The position numbers and the translations under genes were made by a program. A DNA stretch of 64,000 bases from Strongylocentrotus droebachiensis. Lineage: Eukaryota > Echinodermata > Echinoidea > Camarodonta > Strongylocentrotidae. This document shows positions 1-12,219 of the stretch, piece by piece; the first letter of the stretch is position 1; every line of letters starts with the position of its first letter. The notes beneath the pieces are model-generated. The model did not search any database. It was not told where the DNA came from and saw nothing but the letters and a program-made list of their open reading frames with translations. The stretch covers positions 310,001-374,000 of the forward strand of contig JAVYIG010000896.1 in assembly GCA_035222895.1 (NCBI GenBank), in the 5' to 3' direction.

Positions 1-285
1 CAATTTCAAAAGGATGGCCAATTAATACAAGAAGGGGGTTATTGATGTAGAAAAATGCTTATGAACCCTTTACAGCTCAATTTATGTATATTATTGACCA
101 AAGAAAACATGAAGTAGTGTCTGACAGTGCACTCAATAACGTAATCAGGTTTCCTTGCATAATTTGAATAATATGACACTGCTAACGTTTAAATTTCACA
201 GATAGGACGTACGTGACATTTTCATAATTTCATACTTCCTGCAAAGAATTTGATGTTGGCTGCAAATGGGACATAGAACCTATAA
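1..285 (-). mobile_element. TTAA-type MITE, family C, partial copy at the window edge
   Basis: The sequence is the inverted counterpart of the element at 53714-54253. Shared blocks include a GGGTTATTGATGTAG-like stretch, CCTTTACAGCTC, GTCTGACAGTG, TTTCCTTGCATAATTTGAAT, TTGGCTGCAAA and GGGACATAG. Its right end reads ACCTATAA (278-285), where the family terminus is ACCTTTAA. The left part lies outside the window. Confidence 0.75.
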
Positions 286-503
286 ACAAAGTGAAACTTC
301 CAGAGTTTGCAGCATTGTCACCTCTCAATCTACACATTGGATCAATTGCATTTCCTGGCGGGCTAGAGACGGCGTACAAATCGTAACCTGTCTATTACTC
401 TCACTCTACGGCTATCTGCGATTGTTCATGGGATTACTAAATTGGTGAGTACGAAAAAAGCTGAGCGTGAATGGATTGTATAGTAAACATAATCTGACTG
501 CCA

Positions 504-1250
504 TTGCAGGGATGGCAAAGAATGAAACGCCACTGGGACACAGATAATAAGCTCACAACACAGGCTTTTAATAGTTGGAAAACTCAACAGGAATTCGTCG
601 ACTTAGTAAAGAAGGCGATAAGAGAAGCAATACAGGACGAAATGAAGAAAGAGAGACAAGAAATAGCTGAACTAACAAACCAGGTTGACTTAAATGAGTC
701 TAAAATGCTTCCGTTGCAAGTTGACAATAGGACCACAAACAGGTAGATCACAGAACTAAAACGTCAACCAACGCAGCAGAATGAGCTTGTTTTAAATAAT
801 GCACAGGAGAAACTATATAGGCGTCAACTTCAATATCCAATGTGAAATATAGCACAGTGAAAATAAGAAATAAGGGCAACCCCGTACATGTACGTATTAT
901 GCCCCTTCAACGACATCGGTATCAACATCTGAATTTCGTCTACGTCATCAATACCAACGTTGGTTGGTGGTTCATCGTCGTCTGAATAACCCGTCTCTTG
1001 CGAAGTACCACCATGATCGATTTTAGATCAAATTCTCCTTTTTTCTCGTTATAAATGACATGCCTCTCTGTTTTGAAGATGTTCAGTGCATCTTTACGCA
1101 GACGACACTGTGGTTAATTATTCCAAACAAATATCAATTTCGGTTCAAAAACGTGCTGCGAAATGAATTAAACTCATCTCAAAAGCGGATGCGGCGCCAA
1201 AGGCTAAATATAAAATAATTCAAAATCAGAGTACATGATATTAGAAGCAA
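504..1250 (+). pseudogene. Decayed LINE relic: ORF1-like coiled coil joined to an RT YADD fragment
   Basis: From ATG 522 an open stretch to 746 encodes a charged, heptad-like coiled coil (EFVDLVKKAIREAIQDEM and onward). After an in-frame stop it continues ITELKRQ to EKLYRRQLQ, resembling the coiled-coil-to-RRNN region of LINE ORF1 proteins. After about 200 bp without clear similarity, 1060-1220 gives a frameshifted RT palm piece: DMPLCFEDVQ in one frame, then VHLYADDTVVNYS in another, with YADD at 1095-1106. Joining ORF1 to the RT palm implies a large internal deletion removing the endonuclease and the RT N-terminus. Stops and frameshifts show an old, dead copy. ORF1 assignment is less certain than the RT motif. 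Confidence 0.6.
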
Positions 1251-1389
1251 ACGGATGCTCTGGCAACAAAAACAAAAAGGGAAATGAAGAAATGAAAGGG
1301 AAAACTTTTAAAAGATTGTATCGCTACAAAGCACAACGCCTCGACTTCATTTTAATCTAATAATTTGCCCAAAAAACACAATGTAAACA

Positions 1390-2140
1390 GAATTAGATAT
1401 GAGGCAGAAAGAGAGATGGAAGGAAGGTTAGAGAAAGAGACAAAGAGAGAGATAATGATAAACACAAATGTTTGTCGCAACACTTACAACAGCGTGCCTT
1501 AATTTTTATTATATTGTGAAATAGCTCTCTTCTATTACGGAGTTGTGGCATAATAGAGAAAGAGAGAAATAAGCGGGCAAATTAGAAAGAAAATAATTGG
1601 ATAGGAGAGATGCATACAGAGAGACAAAGAGGGAGAAAGAGTGAGGCAGAGAAAAAGAGGAAGAGAGAAAGAGAAAGAGAGAGAGGAAGAGAGAGAGGGG
1701 GAGATAGAGATATAGAGAGCGAGAGGGGGAGGGGAGGGGGTGATGATGGGTATGATGATGCTTAACCTATTTGTTATTTTGGTGTAAGGTAAAGCTCCCG
1801 GAGTATATCATGCCTGTCCGTATATTACCCGAGTTCAGTCGTATCATATCTACCGAAGATAAGAAAATGAAGTAATGAATGGAACATGCGTAAGAACGCA
1901 ATTGCAATGTCAACCGATTCAGTCACTTATCATATGAGGAGACACAACGGTAGGGGGCGTAAGCGATTATATAAATATATATATAGAGAGAGAGAGAGCG
2001 AAAGAGGGCGAAAGAGAGAGAGAGAGGAATAGAGACATAGAGACATACAGACATCTAGGAAGAGAGAAAGCGAGAGAGAGAGAGAGAGAGAGAATGTTTG
2101 TGTATGTGTGCGAATGTGTGTGGGTTTGTGAGTGTGTGTG
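1390..2140. repeat. GA-rich microsatellite blocks
   Basis: Impure (GA)n tracts at about 1400-1455 and 1555-1740 and purer ones at 1985-2095, followed by a TG-rich tract at 2098-2143. The sequence between is unique. There is no gene. Confidence 0.85.
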
Positions 2141-5100
2141 TATTACTTAACAAGGGATTACAGTAAACAAAATTATGTGACTACTCAAATAACTAAAAAA
2201 AGAGTAGCGTAAGGCGACAGAGGGGGGGGGGGGTATTAATTTCTTCTGTAGTTGGGGTCGTAATGCTCTACTTGTAGTATAAATAACATGTTTAGCACCT
2301 AGCCAATTTGCAAAAATATCTGTTTCATCTATTTAGAGGACTGCAACCTCGATGTGTATCCTTAATCACTAACAATCAGAGGCCATTTGGGAAAACAACG
2401 TTCGTAGAGTTGGATAAGTCCAAGGGCTTCTATTTAGAGGAAAAGCAATACTAACACTTTACTCTAAGGAAAAAGCAATACGGCCTATCTGCCGTCTATT
2501 CCTAGGGAGTTACTAAAAGGGTGGCGGTGTGCTGTTTTAAAGAAATAGTTTTTCTTCTGAGATTGTCTTTGAAGATAATCTCTTATGTCATATAACTCCT
2601 AGGTCTGATGTTATCTATACTATATAGATCCTTCTTGTATAACAATTTTATTCTTGGATATTTTTATTTTAGTTTTCCGAGGAGTATTTTCTTATAAAGG
2701 AAAATTAACCTGAGAAAATGTGATACAGAACTTTGCTGAAAGAAAAAGTAGAACAATTTATGGAATGGAATTTAAAAAAAGAAACAATGTACTACAAATA
2801 ATATAAAAATAATTATGATGATGATGATGACAGTAATAGTGAAAATGATGACTAATATACTACTAATACTACCTACTACTGCTACTACTACTTCTGCTAC
2901 TACTACTAATACTTCTACTTTATAATAATGCTGATGATAACAATAACGATAATAATAATTTTGTCAAAGACAAGTTCTCAAAATTATTAATGCGTAGGTA
3001 AAAGAGGGGCACTGGTAACATAGAGAAAAGGAGGGGTCTTTAATAGATTTAAGCGGAACTGCACTATTTGTAGTTACTTGCACCCTCTATACAGTATAGC
3101 TAACAATACCTAAGCGGTACCCGTTGGTCCCCCATGGTCCTCCTTTTTTCTTTTTCTTTTTTTTTTCTCTTTTTTTTTTGGGGGGGGGGGGGAGGGACAG
3201 GCCCGTTCCCTTTTTCACCTATTATTTACGCCTCTGACATGCATAATGCAAAAAACATGAACGGTAGCATTTATGAGAGCATTGACTGTCACGTATGTTA
3301 ATCATGGGGCAAGAGAGTAAGAAGGATGGTGTTGTTTTATTCAGACCCATTACAAAAGATATTAAGGCCTTTACCGCCAATGGCTTCAAGCTTTATTTCA
3401 CATCCTGTCGCGATACAATATAGCCACTCGTGCTTCAAATTAACGATGCATTTCGTACTCTTAACACGAGAATTAAATGAGGCATGCAGAATGGATAATG
3501 TGGTGGGGCTACAAGTCGGATTCATTACCTAATCGGGCCAATTATCCATACTGAACAACGAAAGAATCAACGGAAAGGTTTAAATGGAACTTTCCAAGAA
3601 AGTCACACATGCCCCTCGAGACACGGGAGAGAAGAAACAAACAAGTTTGGAGGCAGCGAAACACGAGGAGCTAAATTCGAGAGATTATGTACCATAATTG
3701 AAGATGATGTATGGTCATGCTTATTTGTTCAGATTACGTGTTTCGTCATATTCTAGCATTGCGAACAGTTATAAAATGCTTTGAAATGACCGCGTGAAAG
3801 TGAGAACGATACAGTTCCAGCGTGTTCACTGAGATGTATAAAACACTAAAATTATGGATGAACAGTTTTCAGTTTCTCCGCTCCTTTGTTTATTGGTTAT
3901 ATTTTAATATTCATTGATCCATGATAGATAACTTGCAGTTGCAATCCCTAAACTCGTTTTAAATTTAATAAAGAAAGACATTTTCACTGTCTTATTACCA
4001 TATCAATTTTTTGTCTTACCTTTTTGACAAACAAGTGGCATGTCAGATTGTGAATGATTTTCCCTATTTCTGAGTTTTGTATTTCCGTTCACAGAATTGC
4101 AGGTCCAATTTAGACTAATGATCCCATAGCCAAAAATAAATGAGGATTTTATATAGATTTGAAATCCAATGTAAATCGGTCCTCTTCATTTTCTAAGGGA
4201 ATGGCTATGTAGGTGATAATTGCAACCGTGACACTGCAACACGTCAATTTGGAACAAAAGGGTTCCATTGGTACATTATTTCATAAGGATCAGTTTCGAG
4301 CAGAGGTTTCTTTTCATGAAACATCCTTGACCAACTTTCCATCCTGTTGACTTCATAATTAGTGTTTTATTTTGGGCCCAAATTCCTTCTCAGATAACGT
4401 TTGTGTAATAAAATCCCTTAATGCGTTTACAGCAGCGGCGGATTTGTGCTGTTACCGTTAATTTGAAAATTCGAGACGAGATTGAAACTCAATACCCGGT
4501 GTATATTAAATGCTAACCTATAAAAGATGTCCCTTGAGCCAAATTCTCACTCGTCTTGGTCGTCGTTCAATTGAGGCATGGCCCACCTGGGGGGCGTTTC
4601 ACAAAACTTGTCATCAGTGACAAATGACAGGTGTTGTTATAAGCTATTCTTTTCTTGTTTTTAATCCTTTCTGTCTTCTTTTTAATCGTCTTCTTCTTCT
4701 TCTTCTCATTCCTATTGTTATTCATCATCATCATCATCATTATCATCATCATCTTGTTCCTTCTTCTTCTTCCTTTTTTCCCTTCCTCTTCGTCTTCCAC
4801 TTCTTCATCCTTTCCATCGTCATCTTCTTTATAATTTTCTTATTGTTTTCCTCTTCTTAATCCTCTCTGTCTTCTTCCTCTTCTTCTTCTTCTCTTCTTC
4901 TTCTTTTCCTTCATCATCATCATTATCATCTTCTTCTGAATTTTTGCTTCTTTTTTTTGGTCTTCTTTTTTGAATTTCTTTTTTTTTCTCATTAGCGTAA
5001 TTTCTTTTATATTTTGTTCTTTCCTTTCCTCTTCCCAACCGACTACGTCCGGTTGTTTACATCTCGTTTACAATGGGCACTGGGCAAATTAGGTATAGTT

Positions 5101-5369
5101 TAGGTGATGTAATAGTGGCGTTTCAATATGGGACACAATGATTTCATCACGTGAGCTATTATTATTAACGACAGGAAACAGAGGACCATTACCATGACAA
5201 CGACACTCTCATTTCCGTTTAATGACTAGTGCATATACACACCTTTTTACCATATTTTTGTTTTCTTTATATCACGAAATTGAATGTATTCGTAACACTT
5301 TCAAGTGGAAAATTTTGTCGTATGAATTGTATTAATATTTTATCGATATGTTTTAAACAACGATAGGCA
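2141..5369. other. Intergenic sequence with simple repeats, no gene seen
   Basis: It contains a G-run at 2222-2233, ATG/ACT trinucleotide repeats at 2815-2960, a T-run plus G-run at 3140-3195 and a long TCT/TCA pyrimidine-rich block at 4680-5030. The His/Phe/Ser- or Lys/Arg-rich frames over the last block are repeat translations. The remainder is unremarkable AT-rich DNA. Confidence 0.6.
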
Positions 5370-6635
5370 ATATTTCATTTCATTTCATTTATTTTCCACA
5401 TTAAAAACCAGAAAAATATACAAGGTAAAAGATTACATTATACACATTAGACACATAGAGCAAAAGAAAACAGATACATAAGCATAAAAGAACAATGAAA
5501 ATCTACATCAGTTAACAAAAACATCAACATTAAAACATAAAAAGGTGAGTAATGTAGATGGGGCTAGAAAAAGCGAAGCTTGTCGAGTCTAGCCCCGGTA
5601 GCAATGAAGGGGAAGTCCACCCTGAGAATGTGTGTGGCCAAGTAAAGGCGGAGTAAACCCATCCTCAGGGTGGACTCTCCCTTCAAATGTCTGGTTTTAT
5701 AATTAGATTAAATTGACCCGATGATAACATAATTGCGATTTGAAACATAATAACAATTGTTTTTAAATTGATTAGACTATTTAGAATTGCAGAGATATTG
5801 TTTATATTTATACTTAAATTGTCGTAATGATGCAGATTGTTTGAGACTGTTATCTAAAGTAGACCATGTAAGGTAACCCTGATACTTAACACTTCTTTGG
5901 CCAGTAGCAGTTCTGTAATAAATGCTATGCAAATTCTTGGAGTTTCGGGTGTTATAACAATGTACATCACTGTTGCATCTAAACCAGTTTTGAAGTGAGT
6001 TTGGTAATAGTCCCTTTTCAGACCTGTACATAAATTCTCCCAGTTGTAACTTACCTAATTCATATACAGTCAAAACCCTTAATTGTTTAAAGATATTGTT
6101 GGTATGGGCCAAATAATGAGACTTGGCAACTATGCGTATTACACGTTTTTGCAACAAATGTAAACGATTTAACAATGTATTTGATGCATTTATCCATAGC
6201 ATATTACCATATTGTAAATGAGGAAGAATTAATGAATTGTATAGCAAAAGCAGTACCTTTGACGGTAATACAAATTTCAGCTTTGACATAACTCCAGTAA
6301 TTCTCGAGATCTTTAATGCAATATCATTAATATGTAAAGACCATGATAACTTGTCATCAATATTAACTCCCAAAAAGCGGGCACTATGTACTTGCTTTAA
6401 GGGCTCCACTGAATCAACAAACTTAAGAGTAAGTAAGTTCTTATCATATTGTTTATTCAATGGTGCAAAATGCATAAAATTTGTTTTCTCAATGTTTATC
6501 CTTAACCCATTCACTTTGTACCAAATATTAACCTTTTGTATTTCTTTATTCATATTATGGACAAGAGTATCTAGTTTCTTCTCGCTTAAAGAGACATTGG
6601 TGTCGTCTGCAAAAATAATGTATGACAATATTGTT
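5370..6635 (-). mobile_element. 5'-truncated non-LTR retrotransposon (LINE), RT C-terminal half plus 3' UTR
   Basis: A 290-codon minus-strand frame (6649-5777) has no internal stop. It begins essentially at the reverse-transcriptase catalytic motif (FADDT) and continues through typical downstream motifs: a GLRINIEKTNFMHF-type block, FLGVNIDDKLSW, then a thumb and C-terminal region ending YLCNSK. This is the jockey/CR1-like organisation. The residues before LSYIIFADD do not look like RT, which places the 5' truncation near 6635. The 3' UTR (5776 down to about 5395) contains two perfect stem-loops, and the element ends in an (AAATG)n-type tail, seen on the + strand as ATTTC repeats at about 5376-5392. 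The intact frame suggests a fairly recent insertion. It cannot move by itself, lacking the endonuclease and the N-terminal half of RT. Confidence 0.88.
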
Positions 6636-6859
6636 ATAAGGAACCTCAAAAATAAAAAGTATAGATTACTTGGATCATGTAATACACAAGAAATGTTATT
6701 TGTTTATATCATTATACCTTCAAATACTTAAATAATAACAAAAAGTCAATATTTTGTCTTAGTCTTAGTATGTACCATAATTTGCATCTTTAGTTTGGAA
6801 ATGTAAGGAATCGTGAACATAAACAGGGTATGAGGATATGTTTCTGTGAACATGTATGT

Positions 6860-7098
6860 GAGAGAGATAGAAAGAGAGAGAGAGACGGAGAGAGAGAGGG
6901 GGGAATGGGGAGGGGAGAGTGAATGTGTGTCTATGCGTGTTTGTGTGTGTGTGTGTGTGTGCATGTATGTATGAGAGAGAGAGAGAGAGAGACAAAGACA
7001 GAGAGAGAAAATGAGATATAATTAGAGAGATCAAGAGATGATGATGAAAATGGGATGAGGAAATAAGAGTGTGTAAGACAGTGATAGAAAGAGAGAAA

Positions 7099-7132
<34 letters not shown>

Positions 7133-7165
7133 GAGGAGAGAGAGAGGGAGAGAGGGGGGAGGGTA
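6860..7165. repeat. GA/GT compound microsatellite
   Basis: (GA)n at 6860-6900, a GTGTGT tract at 6940-6960, and (GA)n at 6970-7012 and 7090-7160. The Ser/Leu-rich and His/Thr-rich frames on the minus strand are artefacts of this repeat. Confidence 0.9.
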
Positions 7166-8594
7166 GTGAAACAGATAATGAAGGAGGTTGGAAGACAGGG
7201 GCCCGTAGTAATAAGAATTAGGGATGAGAAGATGCTAACTCACCCTTTCTCACCTGATGACCTTGTGAACTTTGTAATAGCCAGTGAGAAGACCAATTTT
7301 CTGACATCCAAGAGAGCAAAATGAATAATTGAATCAATACTTTTTTGCTCTTTCGCCATGTTCTATACCATTTGGCACTTGCTTAACTTTCTTTCTAAAA
7401 GTACATGTAGGTATAGCGTTCACACTCATTATCCATCTATTGACGAGTGTCATTGTTGTTGCACGGACTAAATTCAATTTATAAATCTGGTGTATACGGT
7501 AGCAGAGTGAATGTACCATAATATATTTATTTGACAATAACTCAATTTTACAACGGTAGATACCTTTAGATGACAAATTTCATGGGTACTTTTCAATTAT
7601 ATCGTAATGAGTTACTTTCACTGGGGAAACATTGTTGGGAGAGATTACTAATTGCTTTATTAGAATCTGGTTGGTTTCAGAATGACACGTGAGCGGGCGT
7701 AATTACACTTGAAGGTTATGTTCTATTAATGAAATACGTATTGGAACACGACTTGGTGAATATCAAATCATTTAATTACACAATTATATCAATAAATGCA
7801 GCGATGGATTTTATATTAGTAACATCATGAGTGCCTAGCTAGCGCTCGCATACGGGGTGATAACATAATGCTATATCAAGGTATGCATTCGCCGAGCACC
7901 CCTATTTAGAATATTCCCTAGCAACGTTAGTATCGACATGCGTAACTGCATGTACGGTACATTAAATTTGTTAAACAATACACAGCTACATCACGTCGAC
8001 ATCATCATTTCACGCCGATTTGAACATCTTGAAAGCTTAAAGGGAAAGTTGAGTTCTTGTTTAAGACCGCGAATGCCGTCAAAGTGCATGGTTATTGCTG
8101 TTACTCTTATTCATGACATTTCTAGTGCCCTTTTATGACCTTAAGTTGCTATGAAGGTAGTTTTAGACCCCAAAATGTGTGAAATTAAAACAAATTATAT
8201 ACGAGTACCAATTTAGCTCCACTATAAAACATATACGGTGAATGTTAATTAATTAATTAATTAATAATATCAATACACCTGGTAACTAACATTAAAATCC
8301 AACCACAAGCCAGCTTTGGCATTGGCTGGAATAAAACGTAAAAGGCGCCATTTCGTTTTTTCAACGGCTGGTTCAAAACTACAGAAAAATAGATTTTGTG
8401 TAGCGCCCTCTGCAACAAAACAGAAATTGTTTTTTCTCCTTATTACTACTCTCAAACTTCTAATGAAATAAATCATATTGATTGCATTTCAGAAACATTT
8501 CGCTGCATTTTCCTCAAACGAAATGTTTCTCGAATGCGAAATCGAACGACATAACTTATATTGTTCATCCATTTATATATAAACACAAGTATAA
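7166..8594. other. Intergenic, no gene seen
   Basis: Unique AT-rich sequence. The only local repeat noticed is TTAATTAATTAATTAATTAA at about 8245-8265. The short frames have no recognisable motif. Confidence 0.5.
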
Positions 8595-11500
8595 CTAGAC
8601 ATATAATACTTGTTTGGAACAAGTATAGGTGGGCTGGTCAACTAACATTTGAGACAAAATAGAGCAAAAATAAGCGACATACTGCTTACAAATTCTTAAA
8701 AGACAATATCATGTAGATTCATAACGTGAACTAAATTCACCATCTATAGGCATAACACGCAAATTATGAAGTTTTTGACATGAGGCCTTAAATCAAAATT
8801 TTTACTATGATGACGTCATCAAAATGAAAAATGGTTATTACTGCGCTTGTAGAAAATTGTCTTAGCTACAACATATCGAAATTTTGAAGAAAATTGATCA
8901 ATATTTACAGAGATACAATCAATTTTACATAAATATGCTGACATCATAATATGCAAATTCGTATTTTGAGTTCCAAGGCCATTGTGATGATGTCACGATA
9001 CACTTAATGGCCAAATGAGACATAGAATCATATTTTCGACTCATACTCTATCTTAATATGAAAAAAAATTGAGGATCCCGGTGCATTCCAAAGAGCTATA
9101 ACGGATTTTGTATAGGCATGTTTTTGCCCATATATGCTATGTATTAAAAGACCTCGCGCGCACTGACATTTATCTTGAATTTACGCTCATCTTGTTAATA
9201 ATGGTCATAAAGAGATAAACATGGAATCAAATTCCTTGAAAAAATATGAGAAATATCATGAAAGAAAAAAAAATGGCGATTCTATGTTTTTTAATGGTGT
9301 TACGCGCGAAAACGCGCGCGCATGCTCGTACGCGCGATTTTTTATAAAATGCTTAAAATGACCTGAAACGTATGCAAAATAAATTTGAGACGATTTTGAG
9401 CATTTAAAAATTTTGCGCGCGTATTGACGCGCGGACGTACGCGCACGCGCGCGTTTTTTGATCTGAAATTGACCGGACTGATATTGACCTTGATCATGAT
9501 AAATATGAATAAGAAATAACTTTCGGTTATGAAGATATGATCATGAGTTTTTTTTCACAAAATGGCGCCTAGATGACGTCATCAGTCAAGGTCAAGGTTG
9601 AAAAGGTTATTTTGATTTCTCTATATGCCTATACATATGTGTGCCAAATTTCAAAGCATTTGATTGAACCATTTCAAAGTTATCTTGCTAACCAAAAAGT
9701 GGGTCGAAATAAGAAAAATAAATAAATAACTAGACATATAATACTTGTTTGGAACAAGTATAGGTGGGCTGGTCAACTAAAATTTGAGACAAAATAGAGC
9801 AAAAATAAGCGACATACTGCTTACAAATTCTTAAAAGACAATATCATGTAGATTCATAACGTGAACTAAATTCACCTTCTATAGGCATAACACGCAAATT
9901 ATGAAGTTTTTGACATGAGGCCTTTAACCAAAATTTTCACTATGATGACGTCATCAAAATGAAAAATGGTTATTACTGCGCTTGTAGAAAATTGTCTTAG
10001 CTACAACATATCGAAATTTTGAAGAAAATTGATCAACATTTACAGAGATAAAATAAATTTTACATAAATATGCTGACGTCATAACATGCAAATTCGTATT
10101 TTGAGTTCCAAGGCCATTGTGATGATGTCACGATACACTTAATGGCCAAATGAGACATGGAATCATATTTCCGACTCATACTCTATCTAAATATGAAAAA
10201 AAATTGAGGATTCCGGTGCATTCCAAAGAGCTCTAACGGATTTTGTATAGGCATGTTTTTGCCCATATATGCTATGTATTAAAAGACCTCGCGCGCACTG
10301 ACATTTATCTTGAATTTACGCTCATCTTGTTAATAATGGTCATAAAGAGATAAACATGGAATCAAATTCCTTGAAAAAATATGAGAAATATCATGAAAGA
10401 AAAAAAAATGGCGATTCTATGTTTTTTAATGGTGTTACGCGCGAAAACGCGCGCGCATGCTCGTACGCGCGATTTTTTATAAAATGCTTAAAATGACCTG
10501 AAACGTATGCAAAATAATTTTGAGACGATTTTGAGCATTTAAAAATTTTGCGCGCGCATTGACGCGCGGACGTACGCGCACGCGCGCGTTTCTTGACCTG
10601 AAATTGACCGGACTAATATTGACCTTGATCTTGCAAAATATGAATAAGAAATTACTTTCCATTATGAAGATATGATCATAAGTTAAAATTCACAAAATGG
10701 CGCCTAGATGACGTAATCAGTCAAGGTCAAGGTTGAAAACGTTATTTTGATATCTATATATGCCTACACATATTTGTGCCAAATTTCAAGTTATTTGATT
10801 GAATCATTTCAAAGTTATCTTGCTAACAAAAAAGTGGGTCGAAATAAGAAAAATAAACTAGACATATAATACTTGTTTGGAACAAGTATAGGTGGGCTGG
10901 TCAACTAACATTTGAGACAAAATAGAGCAAAAATAAGCGACATACTGCTTACAAATTCTTAAAAGACAATATCATGTAGATTCATAACGTGAACTAAATT
11001 CACCTTCTATAGACAAAACACGCAAATTATGAAGTTTTTGACATGAGGCCTTTAATCAAAATTTTCACTATGATGACGTCATCAAAATGAAAAATATTTA
11101 TTACTGCGCTTGTAGAGAATTGTCTTAGCTACAACATATCGAAATTTTGAAGCAAATTGATCAATATTTACAGAGATACAATCAATTTTACATAAATATG
11201 CTGACGTCATAATATGCAAATTCGTATTTTGAGTTCCAAGGCTATTGTGATGATGTCACGATACACTTAATGGCCAAATGAGACATGAAATCATATTTCC
11301 GACTCATACTCTATCTTAATATGAAAAAAAATTGAGGATCCCGGTGCATTCCAAAGAGCTATAACGGATTTTGTATAGGCATGTTTTTGCCCATATATGC
11401 TATGTATTAAAAGACCTCGCGCGCACTGCCATTTATCTTGAATTTACGCTCATCTTGTTAATAATGGTCATAAAGAGATAAACATGGAATCAAATTCCTT

Positions 11501-11990
11501 GAAAAAATATGAGAAATATCATGAAAGAAAACAAAATGGCGATTCTATGTTTTTAAATGGTGTTACGCGCGAAAACGCGCGCGCATGCTCGTACGCGCGA
11601 TTTTTTATAAAATGCTTAAAATGACCTGAAACGTATGCAAAATAAATTTGAGACGATTTTGAGCATTTAAAAATTTTGCGCGCGCATTGACGCGCGGACG
11701 TACGCGCACGCGCGCGTTTTTTGACCCGAAATTGACCGGACGGATATTGACCTTGATCATGATAAATATGAATGAGAACTGAGTTTTGGTTATGAAGATA
11801 TGATCATAAGTTATTTTTCACAAAATGGCGCCTAGATGACGTCACCAGTCAAGGTCAAGGTTGAAAAGGTTATTTTGATTTTTCTATATGCCTATACATA
11901 TGTATGCCAAATTTCAAAGCATTTGATTGAACCATTTCAAAGTAATCTTGCTAACAAAAAAGTGGGTCGAAATAAGAAAAATAAATAAAT
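8595..11990 (+). repeat. Three tandem copies of a 1.13-kb repeat
   Basis: Units start at CTAGACATATAATACTTGTT at 8595, 9730 and 10858 (periods 1135 and 1128) and end near 11990. They are very similar, with scattered substitutions and small indels. Each unit begins with a hairpin (arms ATACTTGTT and AACAAGTAT, loop TGG) followed by AGGTGGGCTGGTC. It carries TGACGTCA palindromes near both ends (for example 8811-8818 and 9574-9581) and further TGACGT/TGATGTCA variants. It also has two blocks of alternating purine-pyrimidine CGCGCG sequence (for example 9300-9340 and 9413-9456), and ends with a GTGGGTCGAAATAAGAAAAA tail. No unit has a long open frame. It may be a satellite or an internally repeated mobile element. 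Confidence 0.92.
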
Positions 11991-12219
11991 AATAAATAAA
12001 TAATAATAATAAAGGCAATTTTAACAAAATTATAAGGTGGTCTGTATTAGATACAGCCCACCTGATAAATAATAAATAAATAATAATAATAAAGGCAATT
12101 TTAACAAAATTATAAGGTGGTCTGTATTAAATACAGCCCACCTGATAATAAATAAATAATAAAGGCAATTTTAACAAAATTATAAGGTGGTCTGTATTAG
12201 ATACAGCCCACCTGATAAA
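11991..12219 (+). repeat. Three hairpin units closing the 1.13-kb array
   Basis: Three direct copies, 70-80 bp apart, of AAAGGCAATTTTAACAAAAT followed by a hairpin with arms AGGTGG-CTGTAT and ATACAG-CCACCT (about 12034-12063, 12115-12143, 12185-12213). They are separated by AAT/AAAT-type simple sequence. The right arm contains CAGCCCACCT, the exact reverse complement of the AGGTGGGCTG found next to the hairpin at the start of every 1.13-kb unit, so the array and this module look like two ends of one structure. Confidence 0.85.

Noticed and set aside
3120-3245. Possible hAT element end (G-run followed by TACGCCTCTG)
   Set aside because: I could not find a partner inverted terminus or an 8-bp target duplication upstream.
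6746-7034. Ser/Leu- and His/Thr-rich minus-strand frames
   Set aside because: Pure consequence of GA/GT microsatellites. The same applies to frames at 17617-17826, 29208-29474, 31043-31364, 39065-39298 and 41470-41731.
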